Position numbers and translations under genes: made by a program. Positions 48,979-57,959 of a stretch of DNA of 64,000 nucleotides are shown one piece after another. The notes beneath the pieces were generated by a model. That model was given only the letters and a program-made list of their open reading frames with translations, was not told the origin of the DNA and ran no database searches. Position 1 is the first letter of the stretch, and each line of letters opens with the position of its first letter. The stretch is from an uncultured Pelagibacteraceae bacterium (GTDB lineage: Bacteria > Pseudomonadota > Alphaproteobacteria > Pelagibacterales > Pelagibacteraceae): the NCBI GenBank assembly GCA_902516425.1, contig CABXYE010000002.1, positions 1-64,000 on the forward strand, in the 5' to 3' direction.

Positions 48979-49727
48979 TGAAAATTTTAGTCGCAGTAAA
49001 AAGAGTTATAGATTACAACGTTCAAATTAGAGTAAAAGAAGATAATACAGGAGTAGTTACAGACAATGTTAAAATGTCTACAAATCCACCTGATGATAAC
49101 GCTATTGAGGAAGCAGTAAAAATTAAAGAAGCTGGAAAAGCTACCGAGATTATAGCAGTAAGCGTTGGAGAAGAAAAAGCTCAAGAGACAGTTCGTAAAG
49201 CTTTGGCAGTTGGTGCAGATAAAGGGATCCTAATAAAAACTGATGGAGTTTTAGAACCTTTAGCTGTTTCAAAATTATTACAGAAAATTGTTGAAAAAGA
49301 AAAACCCGATTTAGTTTTTATGGGCAAACAAGCTATTGATGATGATTGTAATCAAACAGGTCAAATGTTGAGTGCTTTATTAAATTGGCCACAAGCCACG
49401 TTTGCATCTAAAATTGAAATAAAAGATAAAAAATTAGAGGTAACTAGGGAAATTGATGAAGGACTAGAAACAATAGAAATAGGTATCCCAGCGATAGTCA
49501 CGTGTGACTTAAGATTAAATGAACCTAGATATGCGTCCTTACCCAACATTATGAAGGCAAAGAAAAAACCAATTGAACAGATAAATGCGTCAGATTTGGG
49601 AGTAGATACCTCACCAAGAATCGAGCATATTAAGGTCGAAGAGCCACCTAAGAGAAAAGCTGGAATAAAAGTTTCCAGTGTAGCTGAGCTGGTTCAAAAA
49701 TTAAAAAATGAAGCGAAAGTTATTTGA
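48978..49727 (+). CDS. etfB: Electron transfer flavoprotein beta subunit
   Basis: [69 protein letters not shown]. Confidence 0.97.
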   Translation: MKILVAVKRVIDYNVQIRVKEDNTGVVTDNVKMSTNPPDDNAIEEAVKIKEAGKATEIIAVSVGEEKAQETVRKALAVGADKGILIKTDGVLEPLAVSKLLQKIVEKEKPDLVFMGKQAIDDDCNQTGQMLSALLNWPQATFASKIEIKDKKLEVTREIDEGLETIEIGIPAIVTCDLRLNEPRYASLPNIMKAKKKPIEQINASDLGVDTSPRIEHIKVEEPPKRKAGIKVSSVAELVQKLKNEAKVI

Positions 49728-50680
49728 TGTCAGTTTTATTAATAGCAGAACATAATAATCAAGATTTAAAACCGTTTACCCTTAATGCAGTTACAGCAGC
49801 CTCTCAAATGGGAGAAGACCTACATGCATTAATTATTGGTCAAAATTGTGGAGATGCAACAAAAAAATTGTCAGAATTACCGTTAGTCAAAAAAGTTATT
49901 CAAGTAGAAGCACCCCATTATGAAAACTTTGTTGCTGAAAATTTTGCACCTGTGATAGTAAAGTTAGCAGAAAATTATTCACACATTGTTTGTTCAGCTA
50001 ATACTTTTGGAAAAAATTTAATGCCAAGAATTGCAGCTTCTTTAGACACATCGCAAGTTAGTGATATCATTAAAGTAATATCACAAGATACTTTTTTAAG
50101 ACCTATTTATGCTGGAAATGCTTTTGCAACTGTAAAAAGTAAAGACTCAAAAAAATGTATCACAATAAGACCCACCTCTTTTGATCCATGTGAAGTTTCA
50201 GGCGGATCAGCACCTATAGAAAAAGCTGAAGCAAGTGAAGAATTCAATCATACAAAATTTATTAAAAGAGAGGAAATCAAGTCTGATAGACCAGAGCTGG
50301 GAACAGCTAGAGTAGTAGTCTCTGGCGGCAGGGGTATGCAAAGTGGAGATAATTTTAAATTAATTACGTCATTGGCTGATAAATTAAATGCAGCTATTGG
50401 CGCTTCTAGAGCAGCAGTTGATGCTGGTTATATTGGTAATGATCACCAGGTAGGTCAAACAGGAAAAGTCGTTGTGCCAGATTTATATATAGCTGTGGGC
50501 ATATCGGGAGCTATTCAACATTTGGCTGGAATGAAGGAAAGCAAGGTGATAGTTGCAATTAACAAAGATGGAGAAGCACCAATTTTTAGTGTAGCTGACT
50601 ATGGTCTTGAGGCCGATCTTTTTGATGCAGTTCCGCAATTCTTAGACGAATTGAACAAATTAAACACTATACAAAAATAA
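49724..50680 (+). CDS. etfA: Electron transfer flavoprotein alpha subunit
   Basis: [62 protein letters not shown]. Confidence 0.97.
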   Translation: MMSVLLIAEHNNQDLKPFTLNAVTAASQMGEDLHALIIGQNCGDATKKLSELPLVKKVIQVEAPHYENFVAENFAPVIVKLAENYSHIVCSANTFGKNLMPRIAASLDTSQVSDIIKVISQDTFLRPIYAGNAFATVKSKDSKKCITIRPTSFDPCEVSGGSAPIEKAEASEEFNHTKFIKREEIKSDRPELGTARVVVSGGRGMQSGDNFKLITSLADKLNAAIGASRAAVDAGYIGNDHQVGQTGKVVVPDLYIAVGISGAIQHLAGMKESKVIVAINKDGEAPIFSVADYGLEADLFDAVPQFLDELNKLNTIQK

Positions 50681-50702
50681 TTTAATCTGTAAAAAATCTA
50701 GT

Positions 50703-52322
50703 ATGTCCAGAGAGTCAATGGAATATGATGTTATAATAGTTGGTGGTGGACCATCAGGTCTATCCACTGCAATAAAATTAAAGCAACTAAATTCTAATTT
50801 AAATGTTTGTATTTTAGAAAAAGCATCTGAAATTGGAGCTCATATTTTAAGCGGGAATGTTTTTGAAACACGAGCACTAGACGAATTAGTTCCTAATTGG
50901 AAAGATTTAAATTCTCCTATCAAAACTAAGGTTACAAAAGAAAAATTTTTATTTTTAGGTAAATCAAAATCTTTAAGTTGGCCAACATGGTTACTTCCCT
51001 CAGTTCAAAAAAATCATAACAATTATATTATAAGCCTTGCTAATTTATGTAGATGGCTTGGGGAACATGCAGAAAGTCTTGGAGTTGAAATTTTTCCAGG
51101 ATTTCCTGCAAGTGAAATCTTATTTAACGAGGATGGGTCAGTTAAAGGAGTAGCTACTCAAGACATGGGTATTGATAAACAAGGTAAAAAAAAAGATAGT
51201 TTTGAGCCAGGCATGGAGCTGATAGGTAAAGTTACAGTTTTTGCTGAAGGTTGTAGAGGTCATTTAGGTAAACAACTAATTAAAAAGTTTAATCTTAATG
51301 AAGGAAAAGATCCTCAACAATACGGTATTGGTTTTAAAGAAATTTGGGAAATCGATGAAAAAAATCATAAGGAAGGATTAGTGATGCATACCGCTGGGTG
51401 GCCTTTAGATAATAACACATACGGTGGAAGTTTTATTTATCATGCTGAAAATAAACAAGTGTTTTTAGGTTATGTAATTGGTTTAGACTATCAAAATCCA
51501 CACTTATCTCCTTTCGATGAGTTTCAAAGATTTAAAACACATCCATCAATAAAAAAAATAATTGAGGGTGGAAAAAGAATTTCTTACGGTGCAAGAGCTT
51601 TAATTGAAGGTGGTATACAAAGTTTACCAAAAATGCATATGCCTGGAGCTTTACTTATAGGTTGTGATGCTGGAACTCTTAACATGCCAAAAATTAAAGG
51701 TTCTCATACAGCAATGAAAAGCGGGATAATAGCTGCTGAAGTAATTAACGAGCATGTTGAAGGAAAAAAAGATTTATCAATTTATGAGGAGAGGTTTAAA
51801 AAAAGTTGGTTATTTAAAGAGTTGCATGAAGCAAGAAACGTTAAGCCAAGTTTTAGTTGGGGCTTAATACTAGGTATAATTTTCACTGGAATTGACCAAA
51901 TTTTATTTAGAGGCAAGCTTCCATTTACTTTAAAACATAAACACGCTGATCATGAGACTTTGAAACCTGCAAATGAAATGCCAAAAATTGATTACCCAAA
52001 ACCTGATAACATTATTACATTTGATAAAACAACATCTGTTTATTTGACTGGTACCAATCATGAAGATAATCAGCCAGTGCATCTTCAGCTTAAAGACCAA
52101 GATTTACCAATAAAATATACTCTTGAAAAATATGATGAGCCTGCGCAAAGGTATTGTCCAGCAGGAGTTTATGAGGTTCAAAAAGAAAATAATGTAAATA
52201 AATTTGTTATAAATGCACAAAATTGTATTCATTGTAAAACTTGCGATATCAAAGAACCATCACAAAATATAGTTTGGGTTACGCCTGAAGGTGGTGGAGG
52301 TCCAAAATATGGGAATATGTGA
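50703..52322 (+). CDS. Electron transfer flavoprotein-ubiquinone oxidoreductase
   Basis: VIIVGGGPSGLSTAIKLKQL, EKASEIGAHILSGNVFE, C-terminal 4Fe-4S NAQNCIHCKTCDIKEPSQNIVWVTPEGGGGP. Confidence 0.97.
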   Translation: MSRESMEYDVIIVGGGPSGLSTAIKLKQLNSNLNVCILEKASEIGAHILSGNVFETRALDELVPNWKDLNSPIKTKVTKEKFLFLGKSKSLSWPTWLLPSVQKNHNNYIISLANLCRWLGEHAESLGVEIFPGFPASEILFNEDGSVKGVATQDMGIDKQGKKKDSFEPGMELIGKVTVFAEGCRGHLGKQLIKKFNLNEGKDPQQYGIGFKEIWEIDEKNHKEGLVMHTAGWPLDNNTYGGSFIYHAENKQVFLGYVIGLDYQNPHLSPFDEFQRFKTHPSIKKIIEGGKRISYGARALIEGGIQSLPKMHMPGALLIGCDAGTLNMPKIKGSHTAMKSGIIAAEVINEHVEGKKDLSIYEERFKKSWLFKELHEARNVKPSFSWGLILGIIFTGIDQILFRGKLPFTLKHKHADHETLKPANEMPKIDYPKPDNIITFDKTTSVYLTGTNHEDNQPVHLQLKDQDLPIKYTLEKYDEPAQRYCPAGVYEVQKENNVNKFVINAQNCIHCKTCDIKEPSQNIVWVTPEGGGGPKYGNM

Positions 52323-52490
52323 TTAATTTTTTAAAAATTTTGTAAGAATTAAAATTACTCCAATAACTCCAATCCAAATTATAAGATTTTTTAAAAAAAT
52401 TTTTTTATTCTTATTTACGTAATAAAAACCTGGAAAGACCAACGCAATCACTAGCAAAAGATAAATAGTCGTCAAAATGTTGTCACTCAT
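52323..52490 (-). CDS. Possible 55-aa two-TM small membrane protein, absent from the ORF track
   Basis: MSDNILTTIYLLLVIALVFPGFYYVNKNKKIFLKNLIIWIGVIGVILILTKFLKN*. Confidence 0.5.
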   Translation of the reverse strand: MSDNILTTIYLLLVIALVFPGFYYVNKNKKIFLKNLIIWIGVIGVILILTKFLKN

Positions 52491-52503
52491 AATTAAATTT
52501 GTC

Positions 52504-52881
52504 TTAAGAAATATCTATTGCAAATTTTTTGAGAGTTTCAATTGGTAAAACTTTTAACGTGTTTTCGTGGGTTCTCTTTAAAAAAATAGGACATCCTTTT
52601 CCAGCATCAACTGCCCTAGCATACCAAGTTGCACAAACACACCAACCATCTCCATCTTTTAGACCTGGAAATCCAAACTCAGGATGAGGAGTTATTAAAT
52701 CATTTCCTGCTTCTTTACACCATTCTAGAAATTCCGTCGTAACTTTTGCACAAACTGTATGTAGTCCATGATCATTTTTATCAGTATTACAACAACCATC
52801 TCTATACCATCCAGTAAGTGGGTTTTTCGAACATAATTCTAAATTTTCACCTAGAACATTTTTTTGAATTTTATTTTCCAT
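52504..52881 (-). CDS. DUF2237 family protein
   Basis: NVLGENLELCSKNPLTGWYRDGCCNTDKNDHGLHTVCAKVTTEFLEWCKEAGNDLITPHPEFGFPGLKDGDGWCVCATW; start placed at MENKI rather than the upstream ORF-track Met. Confidence 0.88.
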   Translation of the reverse strand: MENKIQKNVLGENLELCSKNPLTGWYRDGCCNTDKNDHGLHTVCAKVTTEFLEWCKEAGNDLITPHPEFGFPGLKDGDGWCVCATWYARAVDAGKGCPIFLKRTHENTLKVLPIETLKKFAIDIS

Positions 52882-53509
52882 ATACATTATATATCTCTTC
52901 ATCTATTGATGCATTAAAGGAGACAGAACGTCTCTCTTCATCGGTACCTTTAAATGGAAATACTGTATGCATTAAATAATTTGGAAATAAATAAAAGTCA
53001 CCAACTTCTGGAGTAATATTAAATGTAGATGGACATGTAAACATTCTTGCTCCATGTATTAATTGTAAGTTTCCACCTCTATACTTTTTTGTTTTCTTTT
53101 GTTGGGTGCTTTTTCCTAATGATTTTGGCACTTTTAGAAAACCAGCTCCTGAAATATGTCCGCCATGCCAATGAGTTGGATTATATTCATTTTGAAATTG
53201 TCTTACAACCCAAGTTTTCATTAAATTAAATTTTGATATTTTTTTACCTTCATTAAGTTCTGTATAAATTTTACAAGAATTTCCTAAAAAATCTAACCAA
53301 CCAGACGATTTAACAAATTCTATTTCTAATAGAAATTCTTGGGTTACATCTCCAACTAGTGCTTCACCATAATTCAATTTTTTTAACTTTAACTCATCAT
53401 CGATAATTTTGTTTATATAATCATTTAATTTATTTAAAATCTCATCAGGTATTTTAACTTTTAAAATTGCTGGACCTAATACTCTTAAATTTTGATATTT
53501 AATTTCCAT
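52871..53509 (-). CDS. 2OG-Fe(II) oxygenase-like protein
   Basis: NPTHWHGGHISGAGFLKVP, GDFYLFPNYLMHTVFPFKGTDEERRSVSFN; start placed at MEIKYQ. Confidence 0.78.
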   Translation of the reverse strand: MEIKYQNLRVLGPAILKVKIPDEILNKLNDYINKIIDDELKLKKLNYGEALVGDVTQEFLLEIEFVKSSGWLDFLGNSCKIYTELNEGKKISKFNLMKTWVVRQFQNEYNPTHWHGGHISGAGFLKVPKSLGKSTQQKKTKKYRGGNLQLIHGARMFTCPSTFNITPEVGDFYLFPNYLMHTVFPFKGTDEERRSVSFNASIDEEIYNVYGK

Positions 53510-53513
53510 CAAG

Positions 53514-53981
53514 TTAAATCTTTGTTGGATTTGGTTGACCTTTATAAACCTTTTCTGGATCAAATTTTTTTTCTTTTTCTGTAAATTTCATTTCTACCTC
53601 TCGACCGTTTTCAATCGGTCCTAGAGGTATAGATCTATAGAAACAAGATCGATAACCAACATGACAACTAGCTCCATTTCCAATATCAACAGTGAGCCAA
53701 ATAGAGTCTTGATCATCATCTATTTTGATTTCAGTTACTTTTTGAGTAAAACCACTTGTTTTGCCTTTTAGCCAAATGGACTTTCTTGATCTACTGAAGT
53801 AGTGGGCTTCTTTTGTTTCAATAGTTTTTTTTAATGCTTCAACATTCATGTATCCATGCATCAAAATTTCTTTTGTTTGTGAGCACATTGTAATAACAGG
53901 TATTAAACCATCATTATCAAATTTTGGTGACAGAAGATTTCCCTCTTCGATTTCAAGCACATTTTCTCTTTTTTTGAACAT
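53514..53981 (-). CDS. hisI: Phosphoribosyl-AMP cyclohydrolase
   Basis: FDNDGLIPVITMCSQTKEILMHGYMNVEALKKTIETKEAHYFSRSRKSIWLKGKTSG. Confidence 0.95.
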   Translation of the reverse strand: MFKKRENVLEIEEGNLLSPKFDNDGLIPVITMCSQTKEILMHGYMNVEALKKTIETKEAHYFSRSRKSIWLKGKTSGFTQKVTEIKIDDDQDSIWLTVDIGNGASCHVGYRSCFYRSIPLGPIENGREVEMKFTEKEKKFDPEKVYKGQPNPTKI

Positions 53982-54057
53982 ATTCGGTGATTATGTAGCA
54001 TATATATAGATATATTAAATATTTTAAAAATGTGTATTTATATGTATAAAACCCTCC

Positions 54058-54672
54058 ATGAAATTAGTTAAAGATATAGATAATAATCAAAATTCAAAAA
54101 AAATCTCTGATAAAGACGCTGAAGAAGCTTTTAAAACTATTTTATCATGGATGGGTGAGGACCCTGGTAGAGAAGGGTTGTTAGAAACTCCTAAAAGAGT
54201 TGTTAAAGCATTTAAAGAGTATTTTAAAGGCTATCAAGAAAATCCTATTCAAATTTTAGATAAAACTTTTGGCGACGTAGATGGATATGATGATATGGTT
54301 ATTCAAAAAAATATTTCTGTACAAAGTCATTGTGAACATCATATGGCTCCAATTATCGGTAAAGCCCACGTAGCCTACATACCAAATAAAAGAGTTGTGG
54401 GTCTAAGTAAATTAGCAAGAGTTGTAGAGGTTTTTTCTAAAAGATTACAAACACAGGAGAGATTAACCATGCAAATTGCGAATACACTAATGAAATCTTT
54501 AGACGCGAAAGGGGTAGCAGTTACTATAGACTCAACCCACCAGTGTATGACAATGCGAGGAATTAAAAAGGAACAGGCAACAACTGTAACTAATTACTAT
54601 CTAGGTCAATTTAAGGAGGACCTAAGTTTTCAAAATAGATATTTAAGGTTAATTAGTAATTCAAAAGATTAA
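54058..54672 (+). CDS. folE: GTP cyclohydrolase I
   Basis: MGEDPGREGLLETPKRVVKAF, SHCEHHMAPIIGKAHVAYIP, TMRGIKKEQATTVT. Confidence 0.97.
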   Translation: MKLVKDIDNNQNSKKISDKDAEEAFKTILSWMGEDPGREGLLETPKRVVKAFKEYFKGYQENPIQILDKTFGDVDGYDDMVIQKNISVQSHCEHHMAPIIGKAHVAYIPNKRVVGLSKLARVVEVFSKRLQTQERLTMQIANTLMKSLDAKGVAVTIDSTHQCMTMRGIKKEQATTVTNYYLGQFKEDLSFQNRYLRLISNSKD

Positions 54673-54674
54673 AA

Positions 54675-55676
54675 GTGTCAGATCAATTTAAAGCATTAGT
54701 TTTAAATCAAGAAGGCGACAAGTTTACAAGAGAAGTAAAATCAATAGATAAAAGTTTTCTAAATCAAGGTGATGTTACTATCAAAGTTGATTATTCAGAT
54801 CTTAATTTTAAAGATGGAATGATTTTAGAAAATGGTGGCAGGTTAGTAAAGGAATTTCCACATATTCCCGGTATTGACTTTTCAGGATCTGTTTTAGAAA
54901 GTGATAATTCAAAATTTAAAGCAGGTGATGAAGTAATTTTAACAGGCTTTAGGGTCGGAGAAATATTTTATGGTGGATATTCACAAATAGCGAAAGTCAA
55001 TGGAGATTTTTTAGTTAAGAAACCAAATGATCTAACAAGCAAAGAGGCAATGATTTTGGGAACTGCCGGTTTCACATCTTTAATGGCAGCATTTGCGATC
55101 AAAGCAAGAGAGGAAATACTACTTGGCGCAAAAGTAAATGACGTCTTAGTTACAGGTGCATCAGGTGGCGTAGGAAGTATCGCAGTAATGATATTAAATA
55201 AGATGGGATACAGTGTTACTGCAGTGACAGGAAAAGATTCTAGAGGTGAGTACTTAAAATCATTAGGTGCAAAAAATGTTATAAATCGTAGTGAATTTGA
55301 TAAAGATCCAAAACTGATAGACAAAGGTTTGTGGGATGGGGTAGTCGATACAGTTGGTGGTAAAATTTTAGCTAATGCAATTGTTCAAACAAATCCAAAT
55401 GGAATTATTGCTGTATGTGGTAATGCAAGCACCAATGAACTTAACACTAATGTTATTCCTTTTATGTTACGAGGTATAAAACTTTGGGGCATGGACTCTG
55501 CTAACTGTAGTATTAAAAGAAGAGAATTCATTTGGGGTGAAGCCGCAAAATTAATTGATTTCAAGATAATAGAAAAGTCAATTCAAACTGTTAGTTTAGA
55601 GGAGTTAATCGAAACTTACCCCAAAATATTAAAAGGCGAAATTTCTGGAAGAGTTTTAGTTGATTTAAATAAATAA
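54675..55676 (+). CDS. acuI: AcuI/YhdH-family acrylyl-CoA reductase/quinone oxidoreductase
   Basis: DYSDLNFKDGMILENGGRLVKEFPHIPGIDFSG, VLVTGASGGVGSIAVMILNKMGYSVTAVTGK; GTG start. Confidence 0.83.
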   Translation: MSDQFKALVLNQEGDKFTREVKSIDKSFLNQGDVTIKVDYSDLNFKDGMILENGGRLVKEFPHIPGIDFSGSVLESDNSKFKAGDEVILTGFRVGEIFYGGYSQIAKVNGDFLVKKPNDLTSKEAMILGTAGFTSLMAAFAIKAREEILLGAKVNDVLVTGASGGVGSIAVMILNKMGYSVTAVTGKDSRGEYLKSLGAKNVINRSEFDKDPKLIDKGLWDGVVDTVGGKILANAIVQTNPNGIIAVCGNASTNELNTNVIPFMLRGIKLWGMDSANCSIKRREFIWGEAAKLIDFKIIEKSIQTVSLEELIETYPKILKGEISGRVLVDLNK

Positions 55677-56566
55677 TGGACTGGGATAAACTCAAGATTT
55701 TTCATGCAGTAGCCGAAGCAGGAAGCTTTACTAACGCCACTATTAATTTAAACTTAAGTCAATCTGCGATAAGTAGACAGATCCAATCCTTAGAACAGGA
55801 TTTAAAAGTACAATTGTTTGAAAGACATGCTAGAGGTTTAACTCTCACAGAAAATGGTGAATATGTATTTAAGACTGCACATGAGGTAATTAGCAAATTA
55901 AAAGAGGTAGAAACTTCGTTAGGAGATCAAAAAAATAAACCAACAGGTAAATTAACTATAACAACTGTTAGAAGCTTTGGTACTCACTGGTTAACTCCAA
56001 GAATTCAAGAATTTATGCGTTTAAACCCAGAAATAGAGATAGAGCTGGTTTTTGATGATAAAGAGTTAGATTTGAGCACAAGACAAGCTGATATTGGTAT
56101 ATTTATGAGAAGACCTAAACAACTTAACTATATTCAGAAAAAACTAGTTGATATTAAGTACTTTATATATGGGTCTAATAAATATTTAGAAAAACATGGA
56201 ATGCCTAAAACTGTGGGTGATTTGAATAGACATAAATTCATTTCATTTGGAAAGGGTGCGCCTTCACCAGTTTATAATCCAGACTGGGCCTTAAAACTTG
56301 GCATGCACGATGGAAAAAAAAGAAGGACTATAATGAAGGTAAATAGTGTAATGGGCTTACTTTTAGCAGTAGAGTCCGGAGTTGGACTTGCTGCATTACC
56401 TGAATATTTAGTAAGCGACTCAAGCAAAGTCATAAAAGTACTTCCTAAATCTGAGGGTCCTATCACTGAAGCTCATTTCGTTTACCCTCAATCACTTAAA
56501 AACACAGCTAGAGTTCAAGCCTTTAGAAACTTCTTGTTCAGCAAAATAGGCGACTGGAAAGCTTAA
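55676..56566 (+). CDS. LysR family transcriptional regulator
   Basis: DWDKLKIFHAVAEAGSFTNATINLNLSQSAISRQIQSLEQDLKVQLFERHARGLTLTENGE; start overlaps upstream stop. Confidence 0.95.
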   Translation: MDWDKLKIFHAVAEAGSFTNATINLNLSQSAISRQIQSLEQDLKVQLFERHARGLTLTENGEYVFKTAHEVISKLKEVETSLGDQKNKPTGKLTITTVRSFGTHWLTPRIQEFMRLNPEIEIELVFDDKELDLSTRQADIGIFMRRPKQLNYIQKKLVDIKYFIYGSNKYLEKHGMPKTVGDLNRHKFISFGKGAPSPVYNPDWALKLGMHDGKKRRTIMKVNSVMGLLLAVESGVGLAALPEYLVSDSSKVIKVLPKSEGPITEAHFVYPQSLKNTARVQAFRNFLFSKIGDWKA

Positions 56567-56609
56567 TAATTTCAAAACAACCATAGGTTTAGTGTGACAT
56601 TATTGCGAT

Positions 56610-56624
56610 TGATAATCATTATCA
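56610..56624. promoter_or_regulatory. Fur-box-like palindrome upstream of iron-binding protein gene
   Basis: TGATAAT-C-ATTATCA, perfect 7-1-7 palindrome ~50 bp before start of the Fe(III)-binding protein gene. Confidence 0.75.
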
Positions 56625-56675
56625 TTGCGAATAGTTATCATTTTCAATTGAGTAATAACAATTACAAGGAGATAA

Positions 56676-57704
56676 ATGAAAAAAATATCAATCATAGCAT
56701 TAATTGCATCAATATTTGTTTCAACTTTTGCAGTTGCTAACGAAGTAAATGTATTTAATGCAAGGCATTACAAAGCTGATAATGAACTTTATTCTAAGTT
56801 TACAAGTATGACTGGAATTAAAGTTAATTTAATTAATGGAAAATCAGGAGCTCTTGAAAAAAGAATAATTGAAGAGGGTTCTGATTCATCTGCAGATCTT
56901 TACATCACTGCTGACGCTGGAAGATGTGGGGCTATGGATGCAAAAGGCCATCTTCAAGGTGGCTTAACTTCTGCAGCTATAAAAGCTGCCGTTCCAAAAA
57001 GTTTTAGAACAAGTAAATGGACTGGAATAGCAAAAAGAGCTAGAATAATTTATTATTCACCTGAAAGAGTTACTGGTGCTGAATTATCTGGAATGTCTTA
57101 TGAAGGTCTAGCTGATCCTAAATGGAAAGGAAGATTAGTAATAAGAAAATCTAGCAATATATATAACAAATCTCTTGTAGCTTCATTAATTGAAAATAAT
57201 GGAAAAAAAGCTACAGCCGAGTGGGCAAAAGGAGTTGTTGCAAACATGGCTAGAGATTCTAAAGGGAATGACAGAGCTCAAATTATGGCAGTAGCAGCAG
57301 GTGAAGCTGATATTGCTGTGGCTAATACTTATTATCTAGCACTTATGTTATCTGGTAAAAAAGGTGCAGAGCAACAAGAAGCTGCTAAAAAAGTAAAAGC
57401 TTTTTTTCCTAATCAAAATGGAAGAGGAACGCACATGAATGTTAGTTGTGCAGCTTTAGTCAAAGGAGCACCAAACAAAAATAATGCCGTTAAACTTGTA
57501 GAGTTTTTATTAACTCCACAGTCTCAAGAGCATTTCACCAATAACACATTTGAGTTTCCGATGATTGATGGTGTTTCGCCAAGTCCATTAGTAGTAAATA
57601 ATTTAGGATTAGATTTTCAACAAGATATGAAAACTAAACTAGCTTCTTATGGAAAAAATCAAGCTGCTGCCTTAGAAGTAATGACAGCTGCTGGTTGGAA
57701 GTAA
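56676..57704 (+). CDS. futA: Fe(III) ABC transporter substrate-binding protein
   Basis: EVNVFNARHYKADNELYSKFTSMTGIKVNLINGKSGALEKRIIEEG, SADLYITADAGR. Confidence 0.92.
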   Translation: MKKISIIALIASIFVSTFAVANEVNVFNARHYKADNELYSKFTSMTGIKVNLINGKSGALEKRIIEEGSDSSADLYITADAGRCGAMDAKGHLQGGLTSAAIKAAVPKSFRTSKWTGIAKRARIIYYSPERVTGAELSGMSYEGLADPKWKGRLVIRKSSNIYNKSLVASLIENNGKKATAEWAKGVVANMARDSKGNDRAQIMAVAAGEADIAVANTYYLALMLSGKKGAEQQEAAKKVKAFFPNQNGRGTHMNVSCAALVKGAPNKNNAVKLVEFLLTPQSQEHFTNNTFEFPMIDGVSPSPLVVNNLGLDFQQDMKTKLASYGKNQAAALEVMTAAGWK

Positions 57705-57711
57705 GCAACAA

Positions 57712-57882
57712 GTGAAAGAAGAAAAAAAATTTACGTCTAATATTGATTTAAATAAGTCTTCCAGTGCATGTTCTCCATGCAAACAGGAGTGTGAAAAAAT
57801 TAATAAAAGACTAAATAAAAGGAAACTTGATAAAATTGAACCTAAGGAAGTTCCGCATCTCCTTAAAGTATTTAATTTTTAA
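57712..57882 (+). CDS. Small (56 aa) Cys-rich protein between iron-binding and permease genes, absent from the ORF track
   Basis: GTG start; (M)KEEKKFTSNIDLNKSSSACSPCKQECEKINKRLNKRKLDKIEPKEVPHLLKVFNF* with CxxCxxxC. Confidence 0.6.
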   Translation: MKEEKKFTSNIDLNKSSSACSPCKQECEKINKRLNKRKLDKIEPKEVPHLLKVFNF

Positions 57883-57893
57883 TTTTTCTTTCT

Positions 57894-57929
57894 TGTGTCC
57901 ATAGCAAATGGGGATTTACTGTGGACACA
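57894..57929. other. Stem-loop between iron-binding protein/Cys-rich ORF and permease gene
   Basis: TGTGTCCA...TGGACACA 8-bp stem, extendable to ~11 bp with one G:U pair. Confidence 0.75.
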
Positions 57930-57959
57930 TAAAAATCATACATTAGTATATAATCAGAT

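Noticed and set aside
52882-52902. ORF-track upstream start of the DUF2237 gene
   Set aside because: MKRYIMY would extend the overlap with the oxygenase gene; the family-like N-terminus begins at MENKI (52881).
54968-55324. Minus-strand 118-aa ORF
   Set aside because: Antisense to the acuI-like gene.
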